In this document: positions 17,144-25,607 of the stretch, one piece after another
How positions within the stretch are numbered: the first letter of the stretch is position 1
Layout of the letters: every line of letters starts with the position of its first letter
NCBI GenBank assembly: GCA_945883495.1
Contig: CAMCXS010000017.1
Location: forward strand, 1-64,000
Direction: 5' to 3'
From: Akkermansia muciniphila
Lineage (GTDB): Bacteria > Verrucomicrobiota > Verrucomicrobiia > Verrucomicrobiales > DEV007
Length of the DNA stretch: 64,000 nucleotides
Made by a program: the position numbers and the translations under genes
Notes under the pieces: model-generated
What the model was told of the DNA's origin: nothing
The model's database searches: none
The model's input: the letters and a program-made list of their open reading frames with translations, nothing else

Positions 17144-18415
17144 ATGAAATCATTGCCTGCCCTGATCGCTCCCTTTCTGCTTTGCGCCGCGTCCTTGTCT
17201 GCCGCAGACTGGTTGCAATTTCGCGGTCCGAACGCCTCCGGGATCAGCCCAGAGGCCGTTCCCACCTCCTGGAGTCAAAGCGAAAACCTGCTCTGGAAGG
17301 TGGCGCTCCCGGGGCCGGGAAGTTCGTCGCCGATCATCGTGGGCAATGCCGTTTTCGTGACTTGCTACATTGGGGAGCCGCCGGCGGTGGAGCGTCATCT
17401 ACTGCGGGTGGATCGGGACACCGGAGCCATTGTCTGGCGGCAATCAATTCCCGTTTGGCACCCCGAGGACGCGCCGAAGGGCTACATCATGGAGCATGGC
17501 TGGGCCAGCAACACGCCGGTTTCCGACGGACAACGGGTTTACGTCTATGCCGGGAAAGCCGGGGTGCATGCGTTCGATTTGGATGGGAACCGGATTTGGA
17601 AGGTGGAGACCGGCTCGATGTCTTCGAAAATCGCTTGGGGTTCCGCCGCCAGCCCGATTTTGGCCGGAGACAAACTTATCGTTCCGGCGGGCGATGAAGC
17701 GCGGGCGGTGCTGGCGTTGCACAAAGAGACTGGCGAATTGCTCTGGAAGGCCGAAGGGGCACCGATGGAGCAGACTTATGGTTCCCCAGTGATCGCGTCG
17801 TTGCCGGACGGCCGGACAGACATCATCTACGCTGGGGCCGCGGAGCTTTGGGGCATCAACCCGGAGTCCGGGAAACTGCGGTGGTTTGCGACGTGCAACC
17901 TGCCGGGCAACATGTCGAATACCCCGGTCCTCGCGGGCGATGTCGTGACGATTTCCGGCGGGTATCCTCGCACTGCACGGGTGGCGCTGCGACTCGGCGG
18001 GATGGGAGATCTTTCGGGGACCTGGCTCTACGATACCGAAAAACCGGCCACCTACATGACGGCACCGGTTCTGGTAGGGGAGGTGCTTTACTGGGTTTCC
18101 GATGACGGAATCGCCTTCGCCGCGAAACCGGGCGAGGCGGAGCCGCTGTGGATGGAACGCATGCCGGGCCTGACCGGGGCCGGGGGGCGCGGCAAACCGT
18201 TTTACGCCAGTCCAGTGGTGGCTTGTGGCAAGATCATCGCGGTGAGCCGGGCGAACGGAGCGTTTGTCATCGAACCTGAAGCGACTGAGCTCAAGGTGTT
18301 GGCGCAGAACAAATTCGACGGGGACGACACGCTGTTCAACGCCACGCCAGCGGTATCGGCCGGGAAGCTTTTCGTCCGTTCCCAGACCCACCTGTATTGC
18401 GTGGGGACTCGATAA
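17144..18415 (+). CDS. PQQ-binding-like beta-propeller repeat protein
   Basis: A 423-aa exported protein: signal peptide (MKSLPALIAPFLLCAASLSA), then the common PVC start DWLQFRGPNASGISPEAVPTSWSQSENLLWKVALPGPGSSSPII. Repeated propeller blades of the type LLRVDRDTGAIVWRQ, VHAFDLDGNRIWKVETG, VLALHKETGELLWKAEG and LWGINPESGKLRWF run to residue about 260. These PQQ-like repeats form an 8-bladed propeller; a bound PQQ cofactor is not implied. It probably acts in the periplasm, possibly with the upstream M60-like peptidase in an operon. Confidence 0.9.
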   Translation: MKSLPALIAPFLLCAASLSAADWLQFRGPNASGISPEAVPTSWSQSENLLWKVALPGPGSSSPIIVGNAVFVTCYIGEPPAVERHLLRVDRDTGAIVWRQSIPVWHPEDAPKGYIMEHGWASNTPVSDGQRVYVYAGKAGVHAFDLDGNRIWKVETGSMSSKIAWGSAASPILAGDKLIVPAGDEARAVLALHKETGELLWKAEGAPMEQTYGSPVIASLPDGRTDIIYAGAAELWGINPESGKLRWFATCNLPGNMSNTPVLAGDVVTISGGYPRTARVALRLGGMGDLSGTWLYDTEKPATYMTAPVLVGEVLYWVSDDGIAFAAKPGEAEPLWMERMPGLTGAGGRGKPFYASPVVACGKIIAVSRANGAFVIEPEATELKVLAQNKFDGDDTLFNATPAVSAGKLFVRSQTHLYCVGTR

Positions 18416-18457
18416 GCGTTGTGACAAAAAAAGCCCGGACAGAGGCTGAGTCACGGG

Positions 18458-18463
18458 TATAAT
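18458..18463 (+). promoter_or_regulatory. -10 element (TATAAT), possible leaderless promoter
   Basis: A consensus TATAAT five bases before the GTG start codon. Transcription normally begins about seven bases downstream of a -10 box, which would put the mRNA 5' end at or next to the GTG. No clear -35 hexamer is seen at 16-18 bp and there is no room for a Shine-Dalgarno site. Confidence 0.45.
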
Positions 18464-18468
18464 GCCGC

Positions 18469-20673
18469 GTGCGGTCCCTCCTGCAACTGATCCGGCACTA
18501 CACCCTTGGCCCCGTCCTCCTGGCGGGAGCCTCCACTCTTTTGGTCTGGGGGGTGGCGATTTTGTGCCGGGAAGAACTCGGCTCCGGCGGGGTGAGCGTC
18601 TTGCTGGCGGCTGGAGCGCTGGCCTTGGGCGGAGCGTTGCTCTTCCGGCTCAAGCTGACCGGGGAACGCGATGAGTTGGAACGGCTCCGCGCTGGAGTAA
18701 ACGGCGAACGGGAGCTGATCGATGCGTTGCGCAAAAGCGTGGACGACGATGTCCATGGCTTCGAAAACCGCCGCAAAGAGTTCGAGCAGCGCTTGATGAC
18801 CTATCACGAGTGGATGGAGTTCCCGAAGCTCGATGAATGGTCTTCCTTGCAGCGGGCGCCGCAAGAGATCGACGATCGGGACCGGCTCATGATCGCCAAA
18901 GTCCAAGAGGCGGCCGATCGGGTCTTGGAAGGATTCCGCACGGACCGGTTCAGTGAGAACGGCCGGTTTGAGCCTCGCCTGCTGGTCAACGACATGGCGG
19001 AGTTCGTGGCGGACGTGGCCCGGGTATATCAGCCGCAGGCCAAGGAACCGCTTTTGGAAACGAGCTTGGAGAAATTGCTGAAGGCGACCAACCACATCTC
19101 CTTGCAGCTGCTCTTCCAGTTGGAGCAGCTGCCCTTCAACTTGAAGGATTACAGCTTGGCCCGCGCCTACGATCACTTCAAAACCGCGAGCAAGCTCCAC
19201 TCCGTTTACAAATCCGTCAGCCCGTATCTTCCCTACGCGAATTACACGTGGCAGCTTGGCCGCTTGGTTTTGGGGGCAAACCCGATTGTCACCGGCACGT
19301 GGATTCTCGGCTCGGAAATCGTGCGGCGTACTGGGTTTAAGGTCTCCAAAGTCTACATGGATCGCTATACCCTGAAGCTCACCGGGGAGGCGATCCGCGT
19401 CGTGGCCAATGAGGCGGCAATGATTTTCGACGACGACTTCCGCTACCGGGACGCGAGTTGGATCTACGGGCTCGAACTCGTGGAGATGGTCCACTTCTTC
19501 CCCTTGTCTCGGGAGACGTTGCAGGTCGCGCTTTGCGAGATCGGGAATCTCCCGTTGCGGAACAGTTACGACCGCATCTTCCTCTACCGTTGCCTCGCTT
19601 TGGGCCGGAGTCCGCAGCCGCAAGCCTTCGTCAAAGCATCGGTGCTCACCATGGATCAGCGTCGGGAAATCGCGGAACGTTTGGAGCGCTTTTTCCGGCA
19701 TCACCTTCACGGACGGCGGGCGGACAGGGTGGCCGAATGGAGCGCAGCGGCTGGCGAACGGCTCGGCATGGCGCTTCAGGTCGGCGCCCCACGCAGCGGT
19801 GTCGAAAGCGAGGAGGCGGTCAGCGATGCGTTGGCCTCGCTCTCGTCCTTCCTTTTCGGGGTCAAGGAAACTCCGGTGGAACTTGCGGGACCTCTTCTGG
19901 AGGGAACCCGGATTGCATCGCTTTTGGAGGAACCCACCCGCCGCCGCTTGATTGATGCCCTGCTGGCGGCTCCGGCGATGTTTTTCGATTACCCGAACCT
20001 CGATCCGGAAAATCCGTTGGTGGCGATCTATTTCGGAGATTTGGCGACACTGGAAACCCGGGACCGCCCCGGAGATTTGCAGGGGTTGTGGGCGATCCGG
20101 GAAGCGGCGGATTACTTCCGCCTAGACCGCAAGATTTTCGAGCCAGCGCTGTTTCAGGCGTATGGGCGGCATTACGCGGTGGATCTGCTTCCAGGATCAC
20201 CGGAACAGACGATTTCTTCGGACTTGGCGATGGGGCTGATTCGCACGTTGCACCCCGGAGAGACGCCCCTCTTCATCTTTCCGAGAGCAGGGATCGAGGA
20301 AGCGCAAGGAGTATTAGGCATCCGGCTTCCCGGGATGGATATGGGCCACCCTGTGCGATGGCTGGTGGGCACGCCGATGCGGCTTTTCGTCCTGGAGGTC
20401 GATGATGTGCTGGAGCCGGATGACTTCAACCGGCACCGGGTGATATGGACGCTTCACGCGGAACGTTGCGCGTCGGGGCAAGTCAGCTTGGAGCGCTGCC
20501 GAGGACTCGTGAAATCAGGTTGCCTGATCCGTGGAGGAGAATGGACGGGAGCAGGCATTGACAATGCGGGGCCAGATTCCCCCGGCTTGAGCATTCCGGA
20601 CAGCGCCAAGCGTCAAGACGCCTACTTTGACCCGTTGCGGGATTGGTTGCGCCGGACTGGAGCGGTTGCTTAA
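18469..20673 (+). CDS. Large hypothetical membrane-anchored protein
   Basis: A 734-aa protein that I do not recognise. Two N-terminal transmembrane helices (about residues 11-32 and 38-56) are followed by a coiled coil (about 60-105, GERDELERLRAGVNGERELIDALRKS). A helical domain follows with ATNHISLQLLFQLEQLPFNLKDYSLARAYDHFKTASKLHSVYKSVSPYLPY and LGANPIVTGTWILGSEI (residues 205-290), and a C-terminal alpha/beta region without an obvious catalytic motif. The start is GTG, five bases after a TATAAT. It follows the PQQ gene but probably has its own promoter. Most likely a cytoplasm-facing inner-membrane protein. Confidence 0.75.
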   Translation: MRSLLQLIRHYTLGPVLLAGASTLLVWGVAILCREELGSGGVSVLLAAGALALGGALLFRLKLTGERDELERLRAGVNGERELIDALRKSVDDDVHGFENRRKEFEQRLMTYHEWMEFPKLDEWSSLQRAPQEIDDRDRLMIAKVQEAADRVLEGFRTDRFSENGRFEPRLLVNDMAEFVADVARVYQPQAKEPLLETSLEKLLKATNHISLQLLFQLEQLPFNLKDYSLARAYDHFKTASKLHSVYKSVSPYLPYANYTWQLGRLVLGANPIVTGTWILGSEIVRRTGFKVSKVYMDRYTLKLTGEAIRVVANEAAMIFDDDFRYRDASWIYGLELVEMVHFFPLSRETLQVALCEIGNLPLRNSYDRIFLYRCLALGRSPQPQAFVKASVLTMDQRREIAERLERFFRHHLHGRRADRVAEWSAAAGERLGMALQVGAPRSGVESEEAVSDALASLSSFLFGVKETPVELAGPLLEGTRIASLLEEPTRRRLIDALLAAPAMFFDYPNLDPENPLVAIYFGDLATLETRDRPGDLQGLWAIREAADYFRLDRKIFEPALFQAYGRHYAVDLLPGSPEQTISSDLAMGLIRTLHPGETPLFIFPRAGIEEAQGVLGIRLPGMDMGHPVRWLVGTPMRLFVLEVDDVLEPDDFNRHRVIWTLHAERCASGQVSLERCRGLVKSGCLIRGGEWTGAGIDNAGPDSPGLSIPDSAKRQDAYFDPLRDWLRRTGAVA

Positions 20674-20695
20674 GTTGAGCGGCTCTCGGGCCGAC

Positions 20696-20875
20696 TCACA
20701 TGGACTGGGGGATAAACGCCCCCATCGCGGCGGACCCCTCCCAAGACTGCGGGCGATTCTGCGGCAGCGTGCTGAAGTTATCGTCGTAAGGCTTTGGCGT
20801 GGTCTCGCAGCTGGTCAACGAAGCGAAGACGATGGTGGAAACCAGACCAAGGAGGATGCGAGAAAGGCTTTTCAT
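20696..20875 (-). CDS. Small putative lipoprotein (59 aa)
   Basis: Short protein with a lipoprotein signal: MKSLSRILLGLVSTIVFASLTSC, with LTSC as a lipobox (Cys at residue 23). The mature part is only 36 residues, ETTPKPYDDNFSTLPQNRP and then QSWEGSAAMGAF. Short lipoproteins of the type C-x-T...PYDDNFSTLPQNRPQSWEG look like a lineage-specific family. It follows the two coiled-coil membrane genes by 79 bp on the same strand. Function unknown; convergent with the large membrane protein gene. Confidence 0.65.
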   Translation of the reverse strand: MKSLSRILLGLVSTIVFASLTSCETTPKPYDDNFSTLPQNRPQSWEGSAAMGAFIPQSM

Positions 20876-20954
20876 CAGAAGCGGAAGTGAGCGACTTTGA
20901 CCCGCGCTAGTGTAAGGCCCGGGCCCTGCAAAAAGCAAGAACAGAAGCGGTAGA

Positions 20955-21734
20955 TTAACGGATAGAGTCGAAGATCACCTTGTCCCGCACCATGAGGGAG
21001 GCTCCTGGCATGATGGAACCGGGCATGATATCAGCCACGGTAACCTGGGGCTCCACGGAGACAATGCGGAGACGAGCGATCCGATTGTTGCCGCGGGTGA
21101 CGAGCAATGAAGCCTCCGGGGCGACGCCGTGTTCAGCGCCAGCGTTGATAATGACGAAGCCCATATCCCGGTTGATCGCGATGATATCGGCCTGGAGGCT
21201 CTGGAGCTTGACGGACTCGCGACGTTTGTTTTCTGCCTTGGCCAACTCATCGATCCGACCTTGGGAACGATCCACGAGGTTCTGTGCCTTGACGACCTGT
21301 TCCTCAATCGCCTGAAGTTCCTTCTCCAAACCGCCCTTGCGATCCTTGAGCGCCTGGTACTCGGCGGTGATGGACTCGGGGGTCTTGCCTTCAATCTTCT
21401 TCTCGAGGATCTCGATTTCGTCCATTTGAGCCTTGCGACCCTCGAACGTAGCGGTGAGGCGCTCCACCTCCGCCTTCTTCCGGCGCAGATTGTCTTCGAG
21501 GGTGGCCTTTTCCCCATCCACTCCTTTGTGAGCGGTTTCGGCGGATTGGAAGGCGGTGCGCGCTGTTTCCTTCTTCTGCTCCAATTCGTCGCGGGACGAG
21601 TTGATGACGTTGAACTCCTGGGTCAGCTGTTCGATGAAGACCTTCTCAGTGGCAAGCTTCTTGTTGTTCATCATGGCGACAACCGCCGCTCCGATGAGGG
21701 CTGCCATGGCGAAAGCCATTAGGAACTTGATCAT
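20955..21734 (-). CDS. Membrane-anchored coiled-coil protein, paralogue B
   Basis: A 259-aa protein: N-terminal transmembrane helix (MIKFLMAFAMAALIGAAVVAMM), a long coiled coil (about residues 28-175, rich in Glu/Lys heptads), and a C-terminal beta-rich domain (about 180-259) with INRDMGFVIINAGAEHGVAPEASLLVTRGNNRIARLRIVSVEPQVTVADIMPG. The upstream gene encodes the same architecture with a similar C-terminal domain (DWGFVIIGAGDAQGLVPAATLDVTRQGKPICKLLVTEVE), so the two are tandem paralogues. The FVII-N-AG...G-V-P-A-L-V-R-G pattern recalls the SH3-like anchoring modules of periplasmic coiled-coil proteins such as MreC. Function unknown; a cell-envelope scaffold is my inference. Confidence 0.72.
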   Translation of the reverse strand: MIKFLMAFAMAALIGAAVVAMMNNKKLATEKVFIEQLTQEFNVINSSRDELEQKKETARTAFQSAETAHKGVDGEKATLEDNLRRKKAEVERLTATFEGRKAQMDEIEILEKKIEGKTPESITAEYQALKDRKGGLEKELQAIEEQVVKAQNLVDRSQGRIDELAKAENKRRESVKLQSLQADIIAINRDMGFVIINAGAEHGVAPEASLLVTRGNNRIARLRIVSVEPQVTVADIMPGSIMPGASLMVRDKVIFDSIR

Positions 21735-21779
21735 AAACGCGAAGAAGGGCTAAAGAAAAACTGTGGTGAAAGGCCAGGC

Positions 21780-22568
21780 TCAGGGAAGGGCGACGTTTGC
21801 TTTCTTAGTAACGGTGTCACCCACTTGCACGGTTTGACCAGGAAGCAGGGTGGCCGTGATGATGTCTGCCGTCGCCTGATTGACCTCGACCTCCGTGACG
21901 AGAAGTTTGCAGATCGGCTTGCCTTGACGGGTCACGTCAAGCGTGGCGGCGGGGACCAAGCCTTGGGCATCGCCGGCTCCGATGATGACGAAGCCCCAGT
22001 CGTTGTAGGCGGACTTGACTTTCGTGTTGATATCGCTCCAGATGGCACCGGTCTTGCGAAATTTTGCCATGGCATCCATGCGCTCGATCTGAATCTCGCT
22101 CTCCTGCTTGCGAACGTTTGCTGAAACCAAGGATTCTTCCGCTTTGGCCACGTTGTTTTGCAAGGCGGCTACCTCGGCCGTGGCGGCCGCGATCTTCTGG
22201 TTCACTGCATCAATCTCCACGAACAGCCTTTTGACCTCTTCGATCTTGGCGATCCGGGTATCCGCTGCCGCGATGTTGTCCGTCAGGGATTGAATGATCA
22301 GCTCCTGCTCCGTGATATCGGTCTTCAAGCCGATAAGATCCGAGCCCATCAACTCAGCTTCCTGTTCCAAGTTCTTGGCATCGCTTTCCAATTTAGCGAG
22401 CTCCTCCTTGGCTTTCTCCAGCGCCTTTTTGCCCTCGGCGACCTTAGTCTCCTGCACGCTGCGCGTCTCGATCGTTTCCAACAGAGTCGCCTTATTCATG
22501 AACGACAGCGCGATGGAGCCGATGGTTGGCAGCACGGCAACGAGCAAAATGACTTTCCAAGCTTCCAT
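21780..22568 (-). CDS. Membrane-anchored coiled-coil protein, paralogue A
   Basis: A 262-aa protein with an N-terminal transmembrane helix (WKVILLVAVLPTIGSIALSFM), a coiled coil covering about residues 30-165 (KKALEKAKEELAKLESDAKNLEQEAEL), and a C-terminal beta domain (about 175-262) homologous to that of the next gene. It is first of three co-directional genes (this one, paralogue B, small lipoprotein), separated by 45 and 79 bp. The duplication and conserved C-terminal domain suggest a hetero-oligomeric envelope complex. No enzyme motif is present. Confidence 0.72.
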   Translation of the reverse strand: MEAWKVILLVAVLPTIGSIALSFMNKATLLETIETRSVQETKVAEGKKALEKAKEELAKLESDAKNLEQEAELMGSDLIGLKTDITEQELIIQSLTDNIAAADTRIAKIEEVKRLFVEIDAVNQKIAAATAEVAALQNNVAKAEESLVSANVRKQESEIQIERMDAMAKFRKTGAIWSDINTKVKSAYNDWGFVIIGAGDAQGLVPAATLDVTRQGKPICKLLVTEVEVNQATADIITATLLPGQTVQVGDTVTKKANVALP

Positions 22569-22766
22569 GAACGGTTCGGATGGGATCTGAGGGTCGAAAT
22601 GAGGCGCAGCGGAGCCCGGAGGCTGTCCGGTTGATTCCGGCTGGCCTAAGTTTTAGCTGGGTCCCTTTTCAAACACAATGCCAAAAAAGATGCAATCTCC
22701 GTTCGGATTTTTTTTCATTGCAGGAAACGGTTGTTCGACGCCAAATCCGTGCGCACATTACCTGAA

Positions 22767-22868
22767 TCTGTCAGGGGCCATGGAGTGTCGGCCGGTGAAC
22801 CCCGCCAGGTCCTGACGGAAGCAACGGCAGCTGTTCCGGCATTGCCGTGGTTCTCTGACAGACCTTTT
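22767..22868 (+). ncRNA. ffs: Signal recognition particle RNA, small bacterial (4.5S) type
   Basis: The apical domain IV signature of SRP RNA is present: GCCAGGTCC, a GGAAGCAACGGCAGC stretch close to the consensus CAGGTCCGGAAGGAAGCAGC, and preceding GTGAACCCC. The ends pair perfectly (TCTGTCAG with CTGACAGA), giving a single hairpin of about 100 nt with no Alu domain, followed by a run of six T residues that serves as terminator. The RNA binds Ffh for co-translational targeting. Its terminator abuts the stop codon of the convergent M23 gene. Confidence 0.93.
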
Positions 22869-23636
22869 TTATTCTCTTCGCTGCCTCCCCGGATCGTTCG
22901 CTTGTCCGGGGGAGGGGTGCAGCCGGGATGGATCCGGTCGCGCCATCGCCCGGAGGGTTTCTGCGGGATTGAGGCGGTTTAGCGGGAAAGGCGAGTATCC
23001 CGAGCCCAAATCCAGGTGAAAGCCGCGGCGGATTTCAAAATGAAGGTGGGCGTAGTATTGGCCGTTGGCGGTGCCCACGGTTCCCAGAGTCGCGCCTCGG
23101 GCCACCAGTTCTCCGGGCTTCACCGTGAAAGCGTCCAGGTGTCCGTAGAATGTTTGAAAAAAATCACCAGCCTGGTCCCGGTGTTGCAGCATCACGACTT
23201 TGCCCCAACCGCCCCCAGCCTCCCCGGCGAAGATGACCAACCCGTCCCCCGCCGCGTAGACCGGATCTCCCAAATCGGAATTTTGGCCACCGATGCCGTT
23301 CAAATCGTCCGCCAGATGGTCTACTTCGCGAAACGGCCTGGCGTTGTAAGTGAGGGCGCCCGCCTCGCTTCCGAGCGGGTAGTCGAGTTGCGTGACGACC
23401 GGCACCCGCGCCAAATCCCAGGGCGAGGGGAGGGCCAAGCCGCCTCGCAGCAGTGTTTGCGCGTCCCTTGGCGTCCCGGCGAGGAGCAGGCCGATCCGGG
23501 GGACGGGGCGTGGCGGCAATTTCTCCGGGACCGGGCGGAGACAGAGCGATGCGCAGGCGCACACCCCGGCGAGGAGGAGGGTAAGGTTGATCCAGAGCCG
23601 CCAGTGGCGGGGCGGAATGGGGGGAGGAGAGCCCAT
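22869..23636 (-). CDS. M23 family metallopeptidase
   Basis: A 255-aa LytM/M23 endopeptidase-like protein, membrane-anchored or secreted by an N-terminal hydrophobic stretch (LWINLTLLLAGVCACASLCL). The M23 core includes GDPVYAAGDGLVIFAGEAGGGWGKVVMLQHRD, YGHLDAFTVKPGELVARGATLGTVG and the zinc motif YAHLHFEIR (HxH near residues 206-208). The classic first ligand motif is H(x)nD; here DDLNGIGGQNSDLGDP contains an Asp but no obvious His before it, so the first metal ligand is uncertain and the enzyme could be degenerate. It would act on peptidoglycan cross-links. Convergent with the SRP RNA gene. Confidence 0.82.
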   Translation of the reverse strand: MGSPPPIPPRHWRLWINLTLLLAGVCACASLCLRPVPEKLPPRPVPRIGLLLAGTPRDAQTLLRGGLALPSPWDLARVPVVTQLDYPLGSEAGALTYNARPFREVDHLADDLNGIGGQNSDLGDPVYAAGDGLVIFAGEAGGGWGKVVMLQHRDQAGDFFQTFYGHLDAFTVKPGELVARGATLGTVGTANGQYYAHLHFEIRRGFHLDLGSGYSPFPLNRLNPAETLRAMARPDPSRLHPSPGQANDPGRQRRE

Positions 23637-23709
23637 GGCGGGTCGAATCTCACGCTGACATCAATCAGATCGCTCTGTCCAATTGACGGAAGCGGGCAGA
23701 CCGCGATAG

Positions 23710-24174
23710 TTGATTCAGGTGGAAGCTGCTCTCAACGAAAAAATTGACGCGTTCCTGCAGCTCAAAGGCTTGCGGCGGACCACGCAACGCGATGTCATCA
23801 TCGAAGCCGCGTTTGGGACAAAGGAACACTTCACGGCAGATGAACTATGGGAGATGGCGAAGAACATCGATCCCTCGACCTCGCGAGCTACTTTGTACCG
23901 CACCCTGAACCTGCTGGTGGAGAGCGGGTTGCTCCGGGAAATCGATTTGGGCCGGGATCAAACCTGTTACGACCCGAACTTCATCGACCATCCCCATCAC
24001 AATCACCTGATCTGCTTGAATTGCCGCCGGGTGGTCGAGTTCGAAGATCCGCACCTGGAGATTCTGGGGGATTGCATCACCCGCCGGCTCGGTTTTACGC
24101 CCTCCACCAAAGGCGTGCGGATCGAGGCCGAGTGCGAGCAGTTTCGCGCCACCGGCGGCTGCACTCGCCAATAA
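23710..24174 (+). CDS. Fur family transcriptional regulator
   Basis: A 154-aa Fur-superfamily metalloregulator. The winged-helix DNA-binding domain reads LKGLRRTTQRDVIIEAAFGTKEHFTADELWEMAKNIDPSTSRATLYRTLNLLVESGLL, and the metal/dimer domain contains HPHHNHLICLNCRRVVEF with the CxxC and His ligands; a second pair near the end is spaced CEQFRATGGC. The start is TTG, or GTG three codons later; neither has a good ribosome site. The sequence does not separate Fur from PerR or Zur. It may control the iron genes with Fur-like dyads elsewhere in the window (inference). Confidence 0.9.
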   Translation: MIQVEAALNEKIDAFLQLKGLRRTTQRDVIIEAAFGTKEHFTADELWEMAKNIDPSTSRATLYRTLNLLVESGLLREIDLGRDQTCYDPNFIDHPHHNHLICLNCRRVVEFEDPHLEILGDCITRRLGFTPSTKGVRIEAECEQFRATGGCTRQ

Positions 24175-24240
24175 TGCCTCCGAAAACCCCTTTGCGTCGC
24201 GGGGTTGTGTTTGCGCTTCCCCGGTGTAGCGTCGCGCACC

Positions 24241-25605
24241 ATGTGGAAAGGCCGGTTTGAATGCGAAACCTCGGATCTGGTGAGGCGCCTGGGGGAGTCC
24301 ATCTCCTTTGATTGGCGGCTCTATGCTCACGATATCCGGGGCTCGATCGCTCATTCCCGCGCGCTGTTGCGTGCCGGCGTGCTGAATGCGGAGGAACAGG
24401 CTTCGATTGAAACGGGCTTGTTGGCGATCCGTGACGAGATCGAGCGAGGGGAGTTCGAGTTTTCCATGGACTTGGAAGACGTCCACATGAACATCGAGGC
24501 CGCATTGACGAGCCGGATCGGCGCGGCGGGGGCCAAATTGCACACCGCCCGGAGCCGGAACGATCAGGTGGCCCTAGACGTCCGACTCTTTTGCCGCGAG
24601 GAAACCGGAATCATCGAAGCGGCGCTTCGTTCCCTGCAGCGGGCGTTGGTCGAAGTGGGAATGCGCTATCCGGACACGGTCTTGCCGGGCTACACCCACT
24701 TGCAACGGGGTCAACCGGTGCTGTTCGCGCATCATCTGCTGGCCTACGTGGAAATGCTCGACCGGGACGCTGGACGGATCGCGGATTGCCGTCGCCGACT
24801 CAATGTGATGCCGCTCGGATCGGGCGCCTTGGCCGGGTCCACGATCGTCGTCGATCGAGAAGCCGTGGCGCGGGAACTGGAATTCGATGCCGTGACCCGC
24901 AACTCCATGGACGCGGTGAGCGATCGCGATTTCGTGGCGGAGCTGCTCTTTGGGCTGGGGCTCCTCGGGGTGCACCTTTCCCGGTTGGCGGAGGATCTCA
25001 TCCTGTGGGCCACGGCGGAGTTCGGATTCGTGACCTTGAGCGACGCGCACACCACGGGTTCAAGCCTAATGCCGCAGAAGAAGAATCCGGACGTGGCGGA
25101 ATTAACCCGCGGCAAGACGGGGCGGCTCATCGGCAATCTCATGAGCATCTTGACGATCCTCAAGGGGCTGCCGCTGACCTACAACCGGGACCTCCAAGAG
25201 GACAAGGAGCCGCTGTTTGATTCCGTGGACACAATCAAATTGTTGCTGCCGGTGATCGCGGAAATGGTGGCGGCCATGGAGGTGAACGAAGCCCGCACCA
25301 GCGCGGCGGCGGCGGATCCCTTCCTTTTGGCGACCGATATCGCGGATTACTTGGTGCTGCGGGGCGTGCCGTTCCGCCAAGCGCATGAGGTGGTCGGCAA
25401 GCTGACCGCGTTTTCGCTCAAGGAAGGGCGCGGATTTCCCGATCTCTCGTTGGAAGAGTTCCAATCTTTTAGCGAGGTCTTCGCGCCGGATGTCGTCGCG
25501 CTGTTCAACGTCCGCAACGCCTTGGAGGCCCGTCAAGCCATTGGGGCACCTTCGCCCAACGGCGTGGCGGCGGAGTTGGCGCGGTGGTGCAGTGCTCTCG
25601 CCTGA
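24241..25605 (+). CDS. argH: Argininosuccinate lyase
   Basis: Last step of arginine biosynthesis: argininosuccinate to arginine and fumarate. The 454-aa product begins MWKGRFECETSDLVRRLGESISFDWRLY, and has SRNDQVALDVRLFCRE, TVLPGYTHLQRGQPVLFAHHLLAY, PLGSGALAGST and the fumarase/aspartase superfamily signature GSSLMPQKKNPD near residue 277. The start excludes a 12-residue in-frame upstream extension that is not conserved. The next gene starts three bases after the stop, suggesting co-transcription with the NUDIX hydrolase. Confidence 0.97.
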   Translation: MWKGRFECETSDLVRRLGESISFDWRLYAHDIRGSIAHSRALLRAGVLNAEEQASIETGLLAIRDEIERGEFEFSMDLEDVHMNIEAALTSRIGAAGAKLHTARSRNDQVALDVRLFCREETGIIEAALRSLQRALVEVGMRYPDTVLPGYTHLQRGQPVLFAHHLLAYVEMLDRDAGRIADCRRRLNVMPLGSGALAGSTIVVDREAVARELEFDAVTRNSMDAVSDRDFVAELLFGLGLLGVHLSRLAEDLILWATAEFGFVTLSDAHTTGSSLMPQKKNPDVAELTRGKTGRLIGNLMSILTILKGLPLTYNRDLQEDKEPLFDSVDTIKLLLPVIAEMVAAMEVNEARTSAAAADPFLLATDIADYLVLRGVPFRQAHEVVGKLTAFSLKEGRGFPDLSLEEFQSFSEVFAPDVVALFNVRNALEARQAIGAPSPNGVAAELARWCSALA

Positions 25606-25607
25606 AC

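Noticed and set aside
18451-19710. A 419-codon minus-strand frame
   Set aside because: Antisense to the 734-aa membrane protein, and rich in His/Arg/Gln as expected for a shadow.
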